64,000 nucleotides of DNA from Trichomonas vaginalis G3 (Eukaryota; Parabasalia; Trichomonadida; Trichomonadidae), in NCBI RefSeq assembly GCF_026262505.1, contig NC_067207.1:31464082-31528081 (forward strand), in the 5' to 3' direction. Position numbers and translations under genes: made by a program. A model generated the notes under the pieces. The model was not told the DNA's origin and ran no database searches. It saw nothing but the letters and a program-made list of their open reading frames with translations. Each line of letters starts with the position of its first letter. Position 1 is the first letter of the stretch. Of this stretch, positions 10,809 through 18,581 are shown piece after piece.

Positions 10809-13547
10809 ATGCTATTGAAAGGAACTATGAGAGTGAAGTACATGACAGCAATGACAAAAGGAACTAATATCAAACCTAATGAAATCGCTCACGAGGACAT
10901 AGAGCTTAACAAGTACTTTGTGGAGTATCTTATAAGTGAAGAGTATGTAAGACCTTACTTCATGTTTGACAGCATGAATGAGGATGTTATTTCATGGTTA
11001 AAGAATATAAGCAATGTTTTCGGTAAGTACGTCATAGATGACAAAGGTCTTGTTGTATTTTATGAGACAGCAATACGAACACAGGAACTAATGGATATTA
11101 TGCACTCAACAGCAAAGAAAGGATTTAGTACTATTGGCATGAATGAACATTGCAGGAATGACATATACAACCTATGCTCACGAAAGCCTTACACAAAAGC
11201 AATACAAATGATAGAACATAAGTGTCTAAGGTCAGCAAATGAAATCATTACTGTCAGTGGTTATGAAAGAACTGTTAGCAAAGATGAGTGGAAACAGCTA
11301 TTCATATTAAGGAAGGACGTTGCTGAACTAGTTAAACCTGTTGCACAAACATTGTTTCAGATAAGACCAGCAATGACTAAGAACCCTTTGACCTTAGTCA
11401 ATGAGACCATAGAGGTTGAAGATAATGACATGAAAGAACTAGGAATGAATGAGAGAAGTTGTGAAGGATGTTTGAGTCAAAACACATGGTTCTTCAGAGC
11501 TGTTAAGAAACTTAGTAAAGAACGACAGAAATATTTTATAGAGAAGTATTGCAAAGGATGTGTAAATGAATTGTTTGAAATAGAACTTAGAGACACTTTC
11601 ACACTAAAGGACTTGAGAAGAAATAAGTACATGAGTGAGGACGGTATTGACATAGCTAGTGTTATAAATGACTTAAGAAGATGTGTTGTCGTTATTGACG
11701 GAGCACGTATGACATATCTAGTGAAAGATTATGATGGAATACGAGACACAACAACACTTGTGTCAGTAGATAGCAAGGAATTCAATAAGCTCATGAAGAG
11801 TGTTTATGTAGGACGTATTGAAGAGAAGGATGTGAACGCACTGATGATTTATGAAGCGGGTCAGAACAAGAACTATCTTATGAAGTCAGGCATGAGATTC
11901 TTTGACGAAAGAGATGACATTTACAGCTATTTCAGAGGATATGAGTATGAGGTACTGAATGAAGTAGATGAAAGCATTATTGAAGGATATTTGAAACATG
12001 TTCACGATGTCATATGTAATGAGGATGAAGAGCTTTATGAGTATGTTTTGAACTGGTTCGCCTACATCGTTCAAAATCCTTGTGGAAAGACTGGAACAGT
12101 ACTTTTGTTAATAGGAAAGCAAGGAACTGGTAAGAATGTACTTAGTAATGTTCTATGCAAGCTCATTAGCAAGTACGCCAACAATAATATAACGGCAATA
12201 GAGAATGTGGTTGGTAGATTCAATGCTGCTATTGAGAACATGAAGCTCATCGTATGCAATGAACTAAGCTCATGCGATACGTCTAAGGTCATGAACCACG
12301 ACGCACTAAAGTCAATAGTAACAGAGACTCAGTTGTACTTAAATCAGAAGTGTCAGCCAGTAAGAAAGATAGAGAATGTTTGTAATATCATCATGATATC
12401 TAACAACTTCAACTCAGTAAAGATTGACAAAGACGACAGAAGATTTGTTGTCATTGACGTAAGCAGCAGATACAAAGGAAATTACGAATATTTCTCAAAT
12501 CTCATTGAAAGCTTTAATGAAGAGTTTTATTCAAACTTACTGACGTACTTCATGAAGAAAGATTTAAGTGAATTTGATGTAAGGAAGATACCATTCACCA
12601 GGGCTAAACAAGAACTCATCGAAATGAACAAAACACCTTACCAAATGTTTTACGAGGAGTTCTATGAAAAGTTTGTATCCGGATGGAATTATACAGAGTG
12701 CTACAGAAGATATAAAGAATTTGCGAAGGAGAATGAATTCTTTGCATGTAGTTCAAATGTATTTGGTGGCAAGATGAGAGAATTTGTGAAGAGAAGTAGA
12801 AAGCGAGACGGTTCTGCAAGAAGTTATATTTACGAAGCAAGTATGATATTAGAAGGTCGTGGAAAGAAAGAAACAGTGAATTATGAGGAAGTGCTTGAAA
12901 AATTCATGGAGTACATGGGAAGCAATATAACATACAACAAAGACATATACAGTGAGTTTAAGTACTACTGTGAACAGCATGAGATTGAAGTAATGAGTAA
13001 AGGAGACTTTGAAACGCTTATGAAAGACAGTGAGGAGGTCATACATGAGAACAGTGATGAAATAGTTCATGAGAACAGTGAGGAGGTCATACATGAATGC
13101 AATGATGAAATAGTTCATGAGAACAGTAAGGAGGTCATACATGAGAACAGTGATGAAATAGTTCATGAGAACAGTAAGGAGGTCATACATGAGAACAGTG
13201 ATGAAATAGTTCATGAGAACAGTGAGGAGGTCGTTCATGAGAACAGTGTTGAAATAGTTCATGAGAACAGTAAGGAGGTCATACATGAGAACAGTGATGA
13301 AATAGTTCACGATGTCGTTCGTGAAGAAGCCATTGCAACAAAGAATGTTATAAAGGATTTCATAGAACTTAACAAGGAGGAGTTTAAAGAAGGCTATGAA
13401 GTGAAAAGATGTGAAGAAGATTTCTTGGCGTATTTGAAGAAAAAGAGACTAAAGCCAATGGCTCAAAATAAGTTTCAATCGATGTTTGAAAAGAAACGTT
13501 TGAGCTATGGTGGTGTAAGAAGCACATATTACTTTGTTAAGAAGTGA
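10809..13547 (+). CDS. SF3 helicase (D5-like primase-helicase type)
   Basis: 912 residues, open throughout. The superfamily 3 core lies at about residues 430-540: Walker A GKQGTGKN near 436, the Walker B region LIVCNEL near 479 and the asparagine motif IIMISNN near 526, followed by DDRRFVV. This arrangement matches the D5/DUF5906 helicases of large DNA viruses, which unwind DNA at the replication fork as hexamers. The first ~380 residues could hold a primase-like or origin-binding part but I cannot identify it. Residues about 742-835 are about six degenerate copies of a 16-residue repeat (HENSDEIVHENSKEVI). A homologous helicase of element 3 is at 47446-48676, while element 2 has none. The gene looks whole. 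Confidence 0.9.
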   Translation: MLLKGTMRVKYMTAMTKGTNIKPNEIAHEDIELNKYFVEYLISEEYVRPYFMFDSMNEDVISWLKNISNVFGKYVIDDKGLVVFYETAIRTQELMDIMHSTAKKGFSTIGMNEHCRNDIYNLCSRKPYTKAIQMIEHKCLRSANEIITVSGYERTVSKDEWKQLFILRKDVAELVKPVAQTLFQIRPAMTKNPLTLVNETIEVEDNDMKELGMNERSCEGCLSQNTWFFRAVKKLSKERQKYFIEKYCKGCVNELFEIELRDTFTLKDLRRNKYMSEDGIDIASVINDLRRCVVVIDGARMTYLVKDYDGIRDTTTLVSVDSKEFNKLMKSVYVGRIEEKDVNALMIYEAGQNKNYLMKSGMRFFDERDDIYSYFRGYEYEVLNEVDESIIEGYLKHVHDVICNEDEELYEYVLNWFAYIVQNPCGKTGTVLLLIGKQGTGKNVLSNVLCKLISKYANNNITAIENVVGRFNAAIENMKLIVCNELSSCDTSKVMNHDALKSIVTETQLYLNQKCQPVRKIENVCNIIMISNNFNSVKIDKDDRRFVVIDVSSRYKGNYEYFSNLIESFNEEFYSNLLTYFMKKDLSEFDVRKIPFTRAKQELIEMNKTPYQMFYEEFYEKFVSGWNYTECYRRYKEFAKENEFFACSSNVFGGKMREFVKRSRKRDGSARSYIYEASMILEGRGKKETVNYEEVLEKFMEYMGSNITYNKDIYSEFKYYCEQHEIEVMSKGDFETLMKDSEEVIHENSDEIVHENSEEVIHECNDEIVHENSKEVIHENSDEIVHENSKEVIHENSDEIVHENSEEVVHENSVEIVHENSKEVIHENSDEIVHDVVREEAIATKNVIKDFIELNKEEFKEGYEVKRCEEDFLAYLKKKRLKPMAQNKFQSMFEKKRLSYGGVRSTYYFVKK
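13033..13312 (+). repeat. 48-bp tandem repeat inside the helicase gene
   Basis: About six copies of a 48-bp unit encode alternating EEVIHENS and DEIVHENS octapeptides. The copies differ by few bases, so the array is young. It adds an acidic, probably flexible linker before the C-terminal ~75 residues of the helicase. Confidence 0.9.
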
Positions 13548-14187
13548 GGACATTTATTTTTGTCGTTAGTGTTGGAGTTTGTGTTTGTTGTTAGTGTTTG
13601 TCATTTGTGCTGAGGTTAGTACTTGAGTTAGTGTTGGAGTTTGTGTTTGTTGTTAGTGAGAGAATAAATTAAATCATGAACTTTGCCATGTTCTCTGTCC
13701 CTAGTAGTTTTCATTAAGTTCTGGAAATAATGAAAGTCATAAACTTTGCCATGGTCTCTGTCCCTAGTAGTTTTCATTATCTCACATAGTTAATGAAAGT
13801 CATACTTTCTATCAGATGAAGCATGCAGATGAACATAACGAAAGTTAGTGAGTTTGCCACGAGTTATGAATAAAATATTGGAATATTAGATGAGATAGCT
13901 GATGAAACAGATGAAGATAAATTAAATCTTGGACTTGCCACACTCTGTCCCTAGTTCCTCAAAATCCTTGACAACGTTGCTTAGAAATTTTGGTTCAAAA
14001 CCTCATCTGAGTTAATCTGTTATGCTACCTGTTAAGTTTCGCGAGATTATAAATGTCATGGAGTTATATAAAAAGGAGGGACAGCTAGGGACACTGGAAG
14101 TACTTGTAAGGCTATTTGTTAAGATTGCATGAAATACTAAAAGTCATGAAATCCATTATCGCTGTGCTATCTTCACCTTAGAGTAAA
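13548..14187. other. Non-coding stretch with several small direct repeats
   Basis: No credible gene. A 31-bp segment beginning TTAGTGTTGGAGTTTG occurs at about 13566 and 13628. CTTTGCCATG(T/G)TCTCTGTCC followed by CTAGTAGTTTTCATTA occurs at 13681 and 13743. A third, partial copy of CTCTGTCCCTAG lies at about 13943, and its inverse (GGGACAGCTAGGGACA) near 14079. Iterated sites beside a replicative helicase gene could mark an origin or control region; this is inference. Confidence 0.6.
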
Positions 14188-14423
14188 ATGACAAATAAAG
14201 TCACTGAAGCAATGAAACAAAAGTTTTTGGTAGAATACATTAAATCAGGAACTATTCCAGAAGGTTTTTACATTCATACTATGAAGGATGGTAGAGTTCA
14301 GTTAGAAAGATAAAGCAACCATTAGATAGAGAAGGTATATTAAGGAAGATTAAACTTCATGAGGACAACATTGCTGAACTTAAGAAGAAGTTAGAAGAGT
14401 TGGAGAAAGGAAGAGAGTTATAA
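14188..14423 (+). pseudogene. Degraded copy of the 78-residue TIR-flanking gene
   Basis: Nearly identical in DNA to 38370-38606 of element 2, sharing the start MTNKVTEAMKQKFLVEYIKS and the end KLEELEKGREL. The copy is broken in about one place. It occupies the same position relative to the element end as in element 2: gene, then GATC palindrome module, then terminal gene, then terminus. Elements 1 and 2 therefore share a common right-end cassette. Confidence 0.85.
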
Positions 14424-14429
14424 AGCAAT

Positions 14430-14500
14430 GAATTCAACAGGGTGAAAAAAGAGGTGAAAAAAGAGGTGAGATCTCACCACTTCACCTAAATTTATTTTTG
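14430..14500. promoter_or_regulatory. GATC-centred palindrome module
   Basis: Reads GAATTCAACAGGGTGAAAA, then tandem GAGGTGAAAAAA, then GAGGTGAGATCTCACC, then CTTCACCTAAATTTATTTTT. It is nearly identical to 38611-38683 and, inverted, to 17989-18060, and it matches the larger blocks of the 9-kb array. It can form a hairpin around GATC. Terminator, replication or packaging roles are all possible; none is shown. Confidence 0.7.
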
Positions 14501-14576
14501 TGCTATGTTTTCATACGTGTGAGGGTGGTGATATCATTAATTTTTAAATAAATGTGGGAACAAAAATAAAGCATAT

Positions 14577-15011
14577 CTACTCAACAGGAATGAGACCCTT
14601 ACTGACTATGTATTCGTTTAATGCTTGATGAAAACAATGGTACATATTATCGTATGGGTATACACAACGTCTGTTTCCATCGTCGTCGTATATGTAGAGC
14701 TCAAATCCAGTCCAACCTTCTTTTGTACAATATGTAGCTTTATTTAAGTATGCATTTATGTAGATAAGGCAATTTTCTTCATCGCTCCAGAAATAATTTT
14801 TGTTCTTTGTTGAAATAGTTTTCGTTCCTCTGCGACCATAAGGAATGTATGCAATGAACTTTGCATCATAAGGGATTGTAATATATTCAGGGTTTCTTTC
14901 ATCGTCAATGGGTCTGTCTTTGTTAAAATGCATGTTTCTCAGTTTTACTTGAGTTTTGAATAGTTCACGGAAACGTTCTGGGAAAGAGTCATAGTAAATG
15001 TAGTCAGACAT
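14577..15011 (-). CDS. Unknown 144-residue terminal-repeat-proximal protein
   Basis: Starts at an ATG (MSDYIYYDSF) and runs toward the helicase. It is rich in Y, D and N with no membrane segment. Its C-terminal third (GFELYIYDDDGNRRCVYPYD) has the same rhythm as the end of the 94-residue gene in element 2's terminal repeats (SFIKTYDDEGKLTRLCISKL). The two may be diverged members of one family occupying the same slot next to the element end. In element 1 the gene points inward, whereas the element-2 right-end copy points outward. No function is recognised. Confidence 0.65.
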   Translation of the reverse strand: MSDYIYYDSFPERFRELFKTQVKLRNMHFNKDRPIDDERNPEYITIPYDAKFIAYIPYGRRGTKTISTKNKNYFWSDEENCLIYINAYLNKATYCTKEGWTGFELYIYDDDGNRRCVYPYDNMYHCFHQALNEYIVSKGLIPVE

Positions 15012-15059
15012 GTCTTTGTAATGAAATAAAAAATTTAAAAAAATAAAAATAAGGTTATT

Positions 15060-15278
15060 TTTTATTTAGTGAGGACGGTAGTGAAGTCGTTAGTGAAATC
15101 ATTAGTGAAGTCGTTAGTGAAGTCGTTTATGTGTCAGATGGTTTTGTAAATATTTAAGGTTAAGTTGGTGTTACGGTTGTGTTGTAAAAATACGTTACCG
15201 GTTTCGTAAAGTGTCAAAACCGCTAAGTGGTGTACGGAGGCGCGCAGTGCCACAGTACACAACTTAGGGATACTAACT
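15060..15278. repeat. Right terminal repeat of element 1
   Basis: Aligns with 39060-39246 of element 2. Shared stretches include TTTGTAAATATTTAAGGTTA, GTAAAGTGTCAAA, GCGCAGTGCCACAGTAC and the terminal ACTAACT. It is clearly diverged from element 2's repeat, so it belongs to an older or different lineage. The outer edge is at 15274-15278. The five bases TAGTC after it (15279-15283) would be the target-site duplication if element 1 inserted here, but the partner site is outside the window. Confidence 0.8.
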
Positions 15279-16237
15279 TAGTCGTCATTTTCAACTTCTT
15301 TAGCATATTCGTCAGGAGTTGTCTTATATTTGTTAGGAACTGTCTTTGAAAGTATACCACCTTGAACTTTGACAAGTTTGAAACGAGGTCTGGCAATAGT
15401 AGTTTTATCTTCTGCTTGCAGTGTGTACATTTTGCCATGTTTGCCTAAAACTTCATAATATTCTCTTGTATACTTTCTTCTATTTTTACGAACACGAATG
15501 TGAGTACCTGTCGGGTTCCCATTGTTGTTATAGTCAATAGTATTTTCATATGGGTCGCGTTTAGGTATTTCTATTTTTACTTTGTCACCTTTCTGAAGTT
15601 TGAAGCCCGGCATTCTTTCTTGTTTGTCTCTTTTGACTAAATTATTAAATATATAGTCTTTCTCTAAGTCAGGGTTGTTTTTCATTTCTTCGGGGGAGTG
15701 GTTTCCCAAACCTTTTTGTTTACGGTTATTGTAAATATTTAAAACTTGTCTCATCTTTGCCTGGGAGAAGTGTCTATACTTGTCGTTATATGACATTTCA
15801 TTTGCTTCACCACCTTGTGGTTGGTTTAAGTCTCTTAACATTTTTATACAACCGTCAATGACACCAAGAGCAGAATGGTTTTGGTCGACAATGAAATATT
15901 GGTTTACATTTTTTGAACGCAGATAGTTTTTTACATCATCTGATTTGAAAGAACTTTCACAGTCAGATGTCAGTTTTGTTGGATGGTATTTGTCAACGAA
16001 TATTGTCAAAGCAGTTTTCACATCTAAAATATTTTTGGACCATAATGGTATGGCTTCACAGTATCTTGTGTTTTGACCAACAAATATTAACCAGTATGGT
16101 GGTCCATCTGTTCTAACTCTCGGAATGTTTTCCAAGATATCCATAAACCAAGCATTTGGTGTTGAACTAAAGATTTTTACCATGAGTGCTTTCTTTGTCG
16201 CTTTAGAAACATAGGGGTCCTTGTTTGGATTCGTCAT
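15278..16237 (-). CDS. Polinton integrase (retroviral-type rve family)
   Basis: 319 residues from an ATG. The catalytic core lies at about residues 20-180: WFMDILE near 30-36, LTSDCESSF near 92-100 and HSALGVIDGCIKMLRD near 140. It is colinear with the integrase of element 2 (25920-27005). A basic C-terminal region (KGDKVKIEIPKR; RVRKNRRKYTREYYEVLG) corresponds to the SH3-like part of the family. The enzyme would cut and join element ends to target DNA, giving 5-6 bp duplications. A PQGGEANEM insertion relative to element 2 coincides with a degenerate GC hairpin (15803-15822). The gene ends exactly at the terminus of element 1 and is divergent from the gene at 16255. Confidence 0.85.
   Translation of the reverse strand: MTNPNKDPYVSKATKKALMVKIFSSTPNAWFMDILENIPRVRTDGPPYWLIFVGQNTRYCEAIPLWSKNILDVKTALTIFVDKYHPTKLTSDCESSFKSDDVKNYLRSKNVNQYFIVDQNHSALGVIDGCIKMLRDLNQPQGGEANEMSYNDKYRHFSQAKMRQVLNIYNNRKQKGLGNHSPEEMKNNPDLEKDYIFNNLVKRDKQERMPGFKLQKGDKVKIEIPKRDPYENTIDYNNNGNPTGTHIRVRKNRRKYTREYYEVLGKHGKMYTLQAEDKTTIARPRFKLVKVQGGILSKTVPNKYKTTPDEYAKEVENDD
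15803..15822. repeat. Degenerate GC-rich hairpin copy inside the integrase gene
   Basis: TTGCTTCACCACCTTGTGG resembles the double hairpin of element 2 (GGGCTTCGCCC, short gap, CCGCTTTGCGG) with several changes. It encodes the PQGGEA segment, which has no counterpart in the element-2 integrase at the same place, so it may be an old in-frame insertion. Confidence 0.4.
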
Positions 16238-16254
16238 TTTTTATCCTATAAGAA

Positions 16255-16656
16255 ATGGGTTTATTTGGCGCATTAGCAGGAGTTGCATCTAGATTTTTAC
16301 CCGCAGTGGGAACAATAGCCAGAGGTGCATTTGGAATTGGAAGGAAGATTTTGAGTACATTAGGTATACTGAAAGAGAAAGCACAACCTATTATACAAAC
16401 TGTACAGAAAGGTTGGGATGTAGCACGAGATGCAACAAATCTTATTCCAAATCCTGAAACAAGAGGAAAAGTTCAAGGATGGATGGACAATGTAGGAAGA
16501 CAAGCAGGAAACTATTATAACAAAGCAAATGACTACTATAACCAAGCAGGACACTATATGGACCAAGGTGAAAGATTCTTTAACAGAGGATATAACCATG
16601 CACAACAGTGGGTAAACAATAACCAACCGCAACCACCTCAAACGTGGGGAATGTAA
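16255..16656 (+). CDS. Small amphipathic virion-like protein (133 aa)
   Basis: Begins MGLFGALAGVASRFLPAVG, a glycine- and alanine-rich amphipathic helix, followed by GTIARGAFGIGRKILSTLG. The middle is Y/N/Q-rich (NYYNKANDYYNQAGHYM) and the end is NQPQPPQTWGM. Small proteins with an amphipathic N-terminus in double-jelly-roll viruses can be minor capsid or membrane-active components (adenovirus protein VI is the classic case); assignment here is inference. An ATTTTTTATCCTATAAGAA segment directly precedes the ATG. A gene with a similarly Ala/Gly-rich start in element 2 is at 18058-18581. Confidence 0.6.
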   Translation: MGLFGALAGVASRFLPAVGTIARGAFGIGRKILSTLGILKEKAQPIIQTVQKGWDVARDATNLIPNPETRGKVQGWMDNVGRQAGNYYNKANDYYNQAGHYMDQGERFFNRGYNHAQQWVNNNQPQPPQTWGM

Positions 16657-16675
16657 ATTTTTTTACTGAGATGAA
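16657..16675 (+). promoter_or_regulatory. Start-site motif upstream of a small gene
   Basis: AAATTTTTTTACTGAGATGA runs straight into the ATG at 16676. The same bases recur before the next gene at about 16829-16847, so these two genes share one short promoter-like unit. It fits the wider motif ATTTTTA...(G/T)AAATG found at many starts in elements 2 and 3. Confidence 0.6.
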
Positions 16676-16828
16676 ATGAACAATGCAGCATTGAGACAAA
16701 TGAGTTCAAGATGGATTTGTCGGCTTCCAGCAGTTACACCACGTGTTTGTAAAGTTCTTCCTATACCTCAGGAAGTTTTAGACCGACTTAAAAAACCTAA
16801 ACAACCAGTTGAAAACAAACCAAACTAA
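16676..16828 (+). CDS. Unknown 50-residue protein
   Basis: A short open frame from the ATG that follows the motif at 16657-16675: MNNAALRQMSSRWICRLPAV, then a basic, proline-rich tail ending QPVENKPN. It is supported mainly by its promoter-like sequence and its tight fit between neighbours on the same strand. It has one C in ICR and one in VCK, and no domain I recognise. It could be a small virion or regulatory protein. Confidence 0.5.
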   Translation: MNNAALRQMSSRWICRLPAVTPRVCKVLPIPQEVLDRLKKPKQPVENKPN

Positions 16829-16847
16829 AATTTTTTACTGAGATGAA
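16829..16847 (+). promoter_or_regulatory. Second copy of the start-site motif
   Basis: AATTTTTTACTGAGATGAA precedes the ATG at 16848 and repeats the sequence before 16676 almost exactly. Confidence 0.6.
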
Positions 16848-17432
16848 ATGACCGAAGAAGTTGAAACGGTAGATTTGACACCACAAACAAAAAGTTCAGA
16901 ACCATTGTCAAAACCTGTCAAAGAACTTACAGATGAAGAGAAAAATTCAATAATAGAAAGTGCCAGGTCTGGAAATACAAACCCTAACTATAAAGTCACT
17001 TTTCATAGAAATGGAACGGCTAGTATCTCAAAAAAGAAACAGACTCTCACAAATAAAATATTGAAGTCTGAAGGAGCTTTCGAGACAACAGATGGAAAAG
17101 TTTACTTCACTGACCAACAGTTCATTATAGAACATCTCATTGACTTAGAGTCGAAATATTCTAAACTTTACAACAAACACAAAAAGTTGAAAGGAAAACA
17201 AAAACAAATGGCATATGATATTTATGAAGATGTTGACGACACAACTTTTCCTGCAAGTGAAGTAAAGTCAGAGGAACCGAAAAGTGACGAAAAACCGATA
17301 GAAGAAGAAAAACCAAAAACTGAAGATAAACCAAAACCAAAGTTTAGTTTCCAAACTAAACCAAGTCAACCTTCATTAGCTGGTATGGGTTGGCGTCAAA
17401 GACTTATGGCAGCAGGCGGTTATGTAAGTTAG
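16848..17432 (+). CDS. Unknown 194-residue protein with shared DG-RK module
   Basis: Residues about 25-70 (LTDEEKNSIIESARSG, then NYKVTFHRNGTASISKKK) resemble the N-terminus of the 144-residue protein of element 2 (35797-36231: SIILNDARG, YYVSQSKDGKIYVRKRK) and part of the 78-residue protein at 38370. A predicted coiled coil follows (residues 95-125), then a Glu/Lys/Pro-rich linker and the end GWRQRLMAAGGY. Element 2 is inserted at the extreme 3' end of this gene, so its last codons overlap the terminal repeat. Likely a virion or DNA-binding accessory protein; the function is unknown. Confidence 0.65.
   Translation: MTEEVETVDLTPQTKSSEPLSKPVKELTDEEKNSIIESARSGNTNPNYKVTFHRNGTASISKKKQTLTNKILKSEGAFETTDGKVYFTDQQFIIEHLIDLESKYSKLYNKHKKLKGKQKQMAYDIYEDVDDTTFPASEVKSEEPKSDEKPIEEEKPKTEDKPKPKFSFQTKPSQPSLAGMGWRQRLMAAGGYVS
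17422..17426. other. Target-site duplication of element 2, left copy
   Basis: ATGTA immediately before the element terminus AGTTAGTATGGG at 17427; the same five bases follow the right terminus at 39247-39251. This marks the insertion as an integrase-type event. Confidence 0.85.
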
Positions 17433-17616
17433 TATGGGTTAGTTGGGTACTGTGGCACTGCGCACCTACTTACCCATGATATGTGAATTTGACACTTTAC
17501 AAAACCGTTAACGTATATTTTACAACACAAACGACAACACTAACTTAACCTTAAATATTTACAAAGCCAACCATTTCACCTCACTAACGAACTCACTAAT
17601 GAAAAAATAAACGTTC

Positions 17617-17901
17617 TCATAAATTTTCTTCTATATCTTCATCGTCAATGTTAACTCTATTGTAGTCATACTTGAAGTCATAAAGTTTCTCAAGTTTTGA
17701 AATGCATAGTCTTGTTAACTTACCTTCATCATCATAAGTTTTTATAAAACTACCATGACAATCTTTATACACAGTCAATGTATAATCAACTGGTCTAGGA
17801 TGAAGTGTAAAGAACATGTTATACTCAGGAAGGAAGAATAAATGTTTAAATGTATGTTTGTTATATTTTTCGATTTGTATGAGTTGCTTTTGTTCTGTCA
17901 T
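17617..17901 (-). CDS. Terminal-repeat protein, left copy (94 aa)
   Basis: The protein is identical to that of 38772-39056. It begins MTEQKQLIQIEKYNKHTF and ends in an acidic tail. The body resembles the C-terminal domain of the element-1 HNH protein (10022-10726): KHTFKHLFF versus KHSFEFYYY, and LCISKLEKLYDF versus LCINKFKRLYGF. It is therefore probably a small stand-alone version of a domain that accompanies nucleases. Because the gene lies within the terminal repeat, each element copy carries two. The AT-rich sequence before this copy differs from that before the right copy. Confidence 0.75.
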   Translation of the reverse strand: MTEQKQLIQIEKYNKHTFKHLFFLPEYNMFFTLHPRPVDYTLTVYKDCHGSFIKTYDDEGKLTRLCISKLEKLYDFKYDYNRVNIDDEDIEENL

Positions 17902-17988
17902 TTATATAAAAATAAAATAAAAAATAAAATAAAAAATAAACTTAAAAATTAATGATATCACCACCCTCACACGTATGAAAACATAGCG

Positions 17989-18060
17989 CAAAAATAAATT
18001 TAGGTGAAGTGGTGAGATCTCACCTCTTTTTTCACCTGTTTTTTCACCCTGTTGAATTCA
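17989..18060. promoter_or_regulatory. GATC-centred palindrome module (left repeat)
   Basis: Mirror copy of 38611-38683: AAATTTAGGTGAAG, GGTGAGATCTCACCTC, then two TTTTTTCACC repeats and the GTTGAATTC end. It lies between the TIR gene and the broken gene at 18058. Confidence 0.7.
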
Positions 18061-18581
18061 TTGCTTTATAACTCTCTTCCTTGGTTTCTTTTTAGTTGCT
18101 TTCTTCACGTCTGTCTCCAACTTGACTGTCTTTCTTCTTCGTCCGTAATGATACCAGTTACTTCCACCAGTCAATGGGTCAAATGGTCTTTCGTAAGGGT
18201 TTCCATACATTCCATAGGGACCATACGGAAGAACTACTGGTGGAGAAGAAACATTTTCTTTAGTTCCATCGAATCTATTTAAATGCAGTGTTTCACCTTT
18301 CATCTGGTCATTAAGGTCTTTTGCGTGTTTTGCAAACTCATCGTCCTTTCCTAAAGCATTTTCTGACTCAGTCGCAACCAAATTGATGCTTTATTTATGA
18401 GCCCTATTTATTTAATCTTAACTTCTTTGCAACCAGCCTCCAATCTTCCCTTTATTTGCATCTAATGTCTTCGAAACCCTTCCTCACTCATTTTATTTAC
18501 TGCGTCATAAGCTCCAAGTGCTTTTGCTCCAAATGCTAATGCTTTTGTTCCCATTGCGCCTAAAGCTGCCCAAGCTACCAT
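18058..18581 (-). pseudogene. Broken Ala/Gly-rich virion-like gene
   Basis: The start (MVAWAALGAMGTKALAFGAK) is alanine- and glycine-rich, like the 133-residue gene of element 3. The other end is proline/tyrosine-rich (VVLPYGPYGMYGNPYERPF) and finishes in a very basic tail (KKATKKKPRKRVIK). About two breaks. A minor capsid or DNA-binding core protein is plausible from composition only. Confidence 0.5.

Larger units (their letters stand above)
1..15278. mobile_element. Element 1: Polinton-ended element, left end outside the window
   Basis: The right end at 15060-15278 aligns with the right terminal repeat of element 2 (39060-39246) and finishes with the same ACTAACT terminus. Between it and the 9-kb inverted repeat lie a KilA-N fragment, an HNH nuclease, an SF3 helicase, a degraded copy of a 78-residue gene that element 2 carries at the same place, and a TIR-proximal gene. 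No capsid, ATPase, polymerase or integrase gene is seen in the visible part. The left end is not visible, so the element may be a deletion derivative, a helper-dependent satellite, or the tail of a larger Polinton. At least two of its genes are degraded, while the helicase and HNH genes look whole. Treating the 9-kb array as part of this element is inference, supported by shared intergenic modules. Confidence 0.6.
17427..18080 (+). repeat. Left terminal inverted repeat of element 2
   Basis: Matches the reverse complement of 38592-39246. The outer ~475 bp, including the whole 94-codon gene, looks identical. Differences cluster in the AT-rich run just upstream of that gene (17901-17935), with one substitution in the palindrome module. 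Such near-identity implies a recent copy or conversion between ends. Confidence 0.95.

Noticed and set aside
12849-13310. Minus-strand frame antisense to the helicase repeats
   Set aside because: It mirrors the tandem repeat coding on the plus strand and has no separate support.
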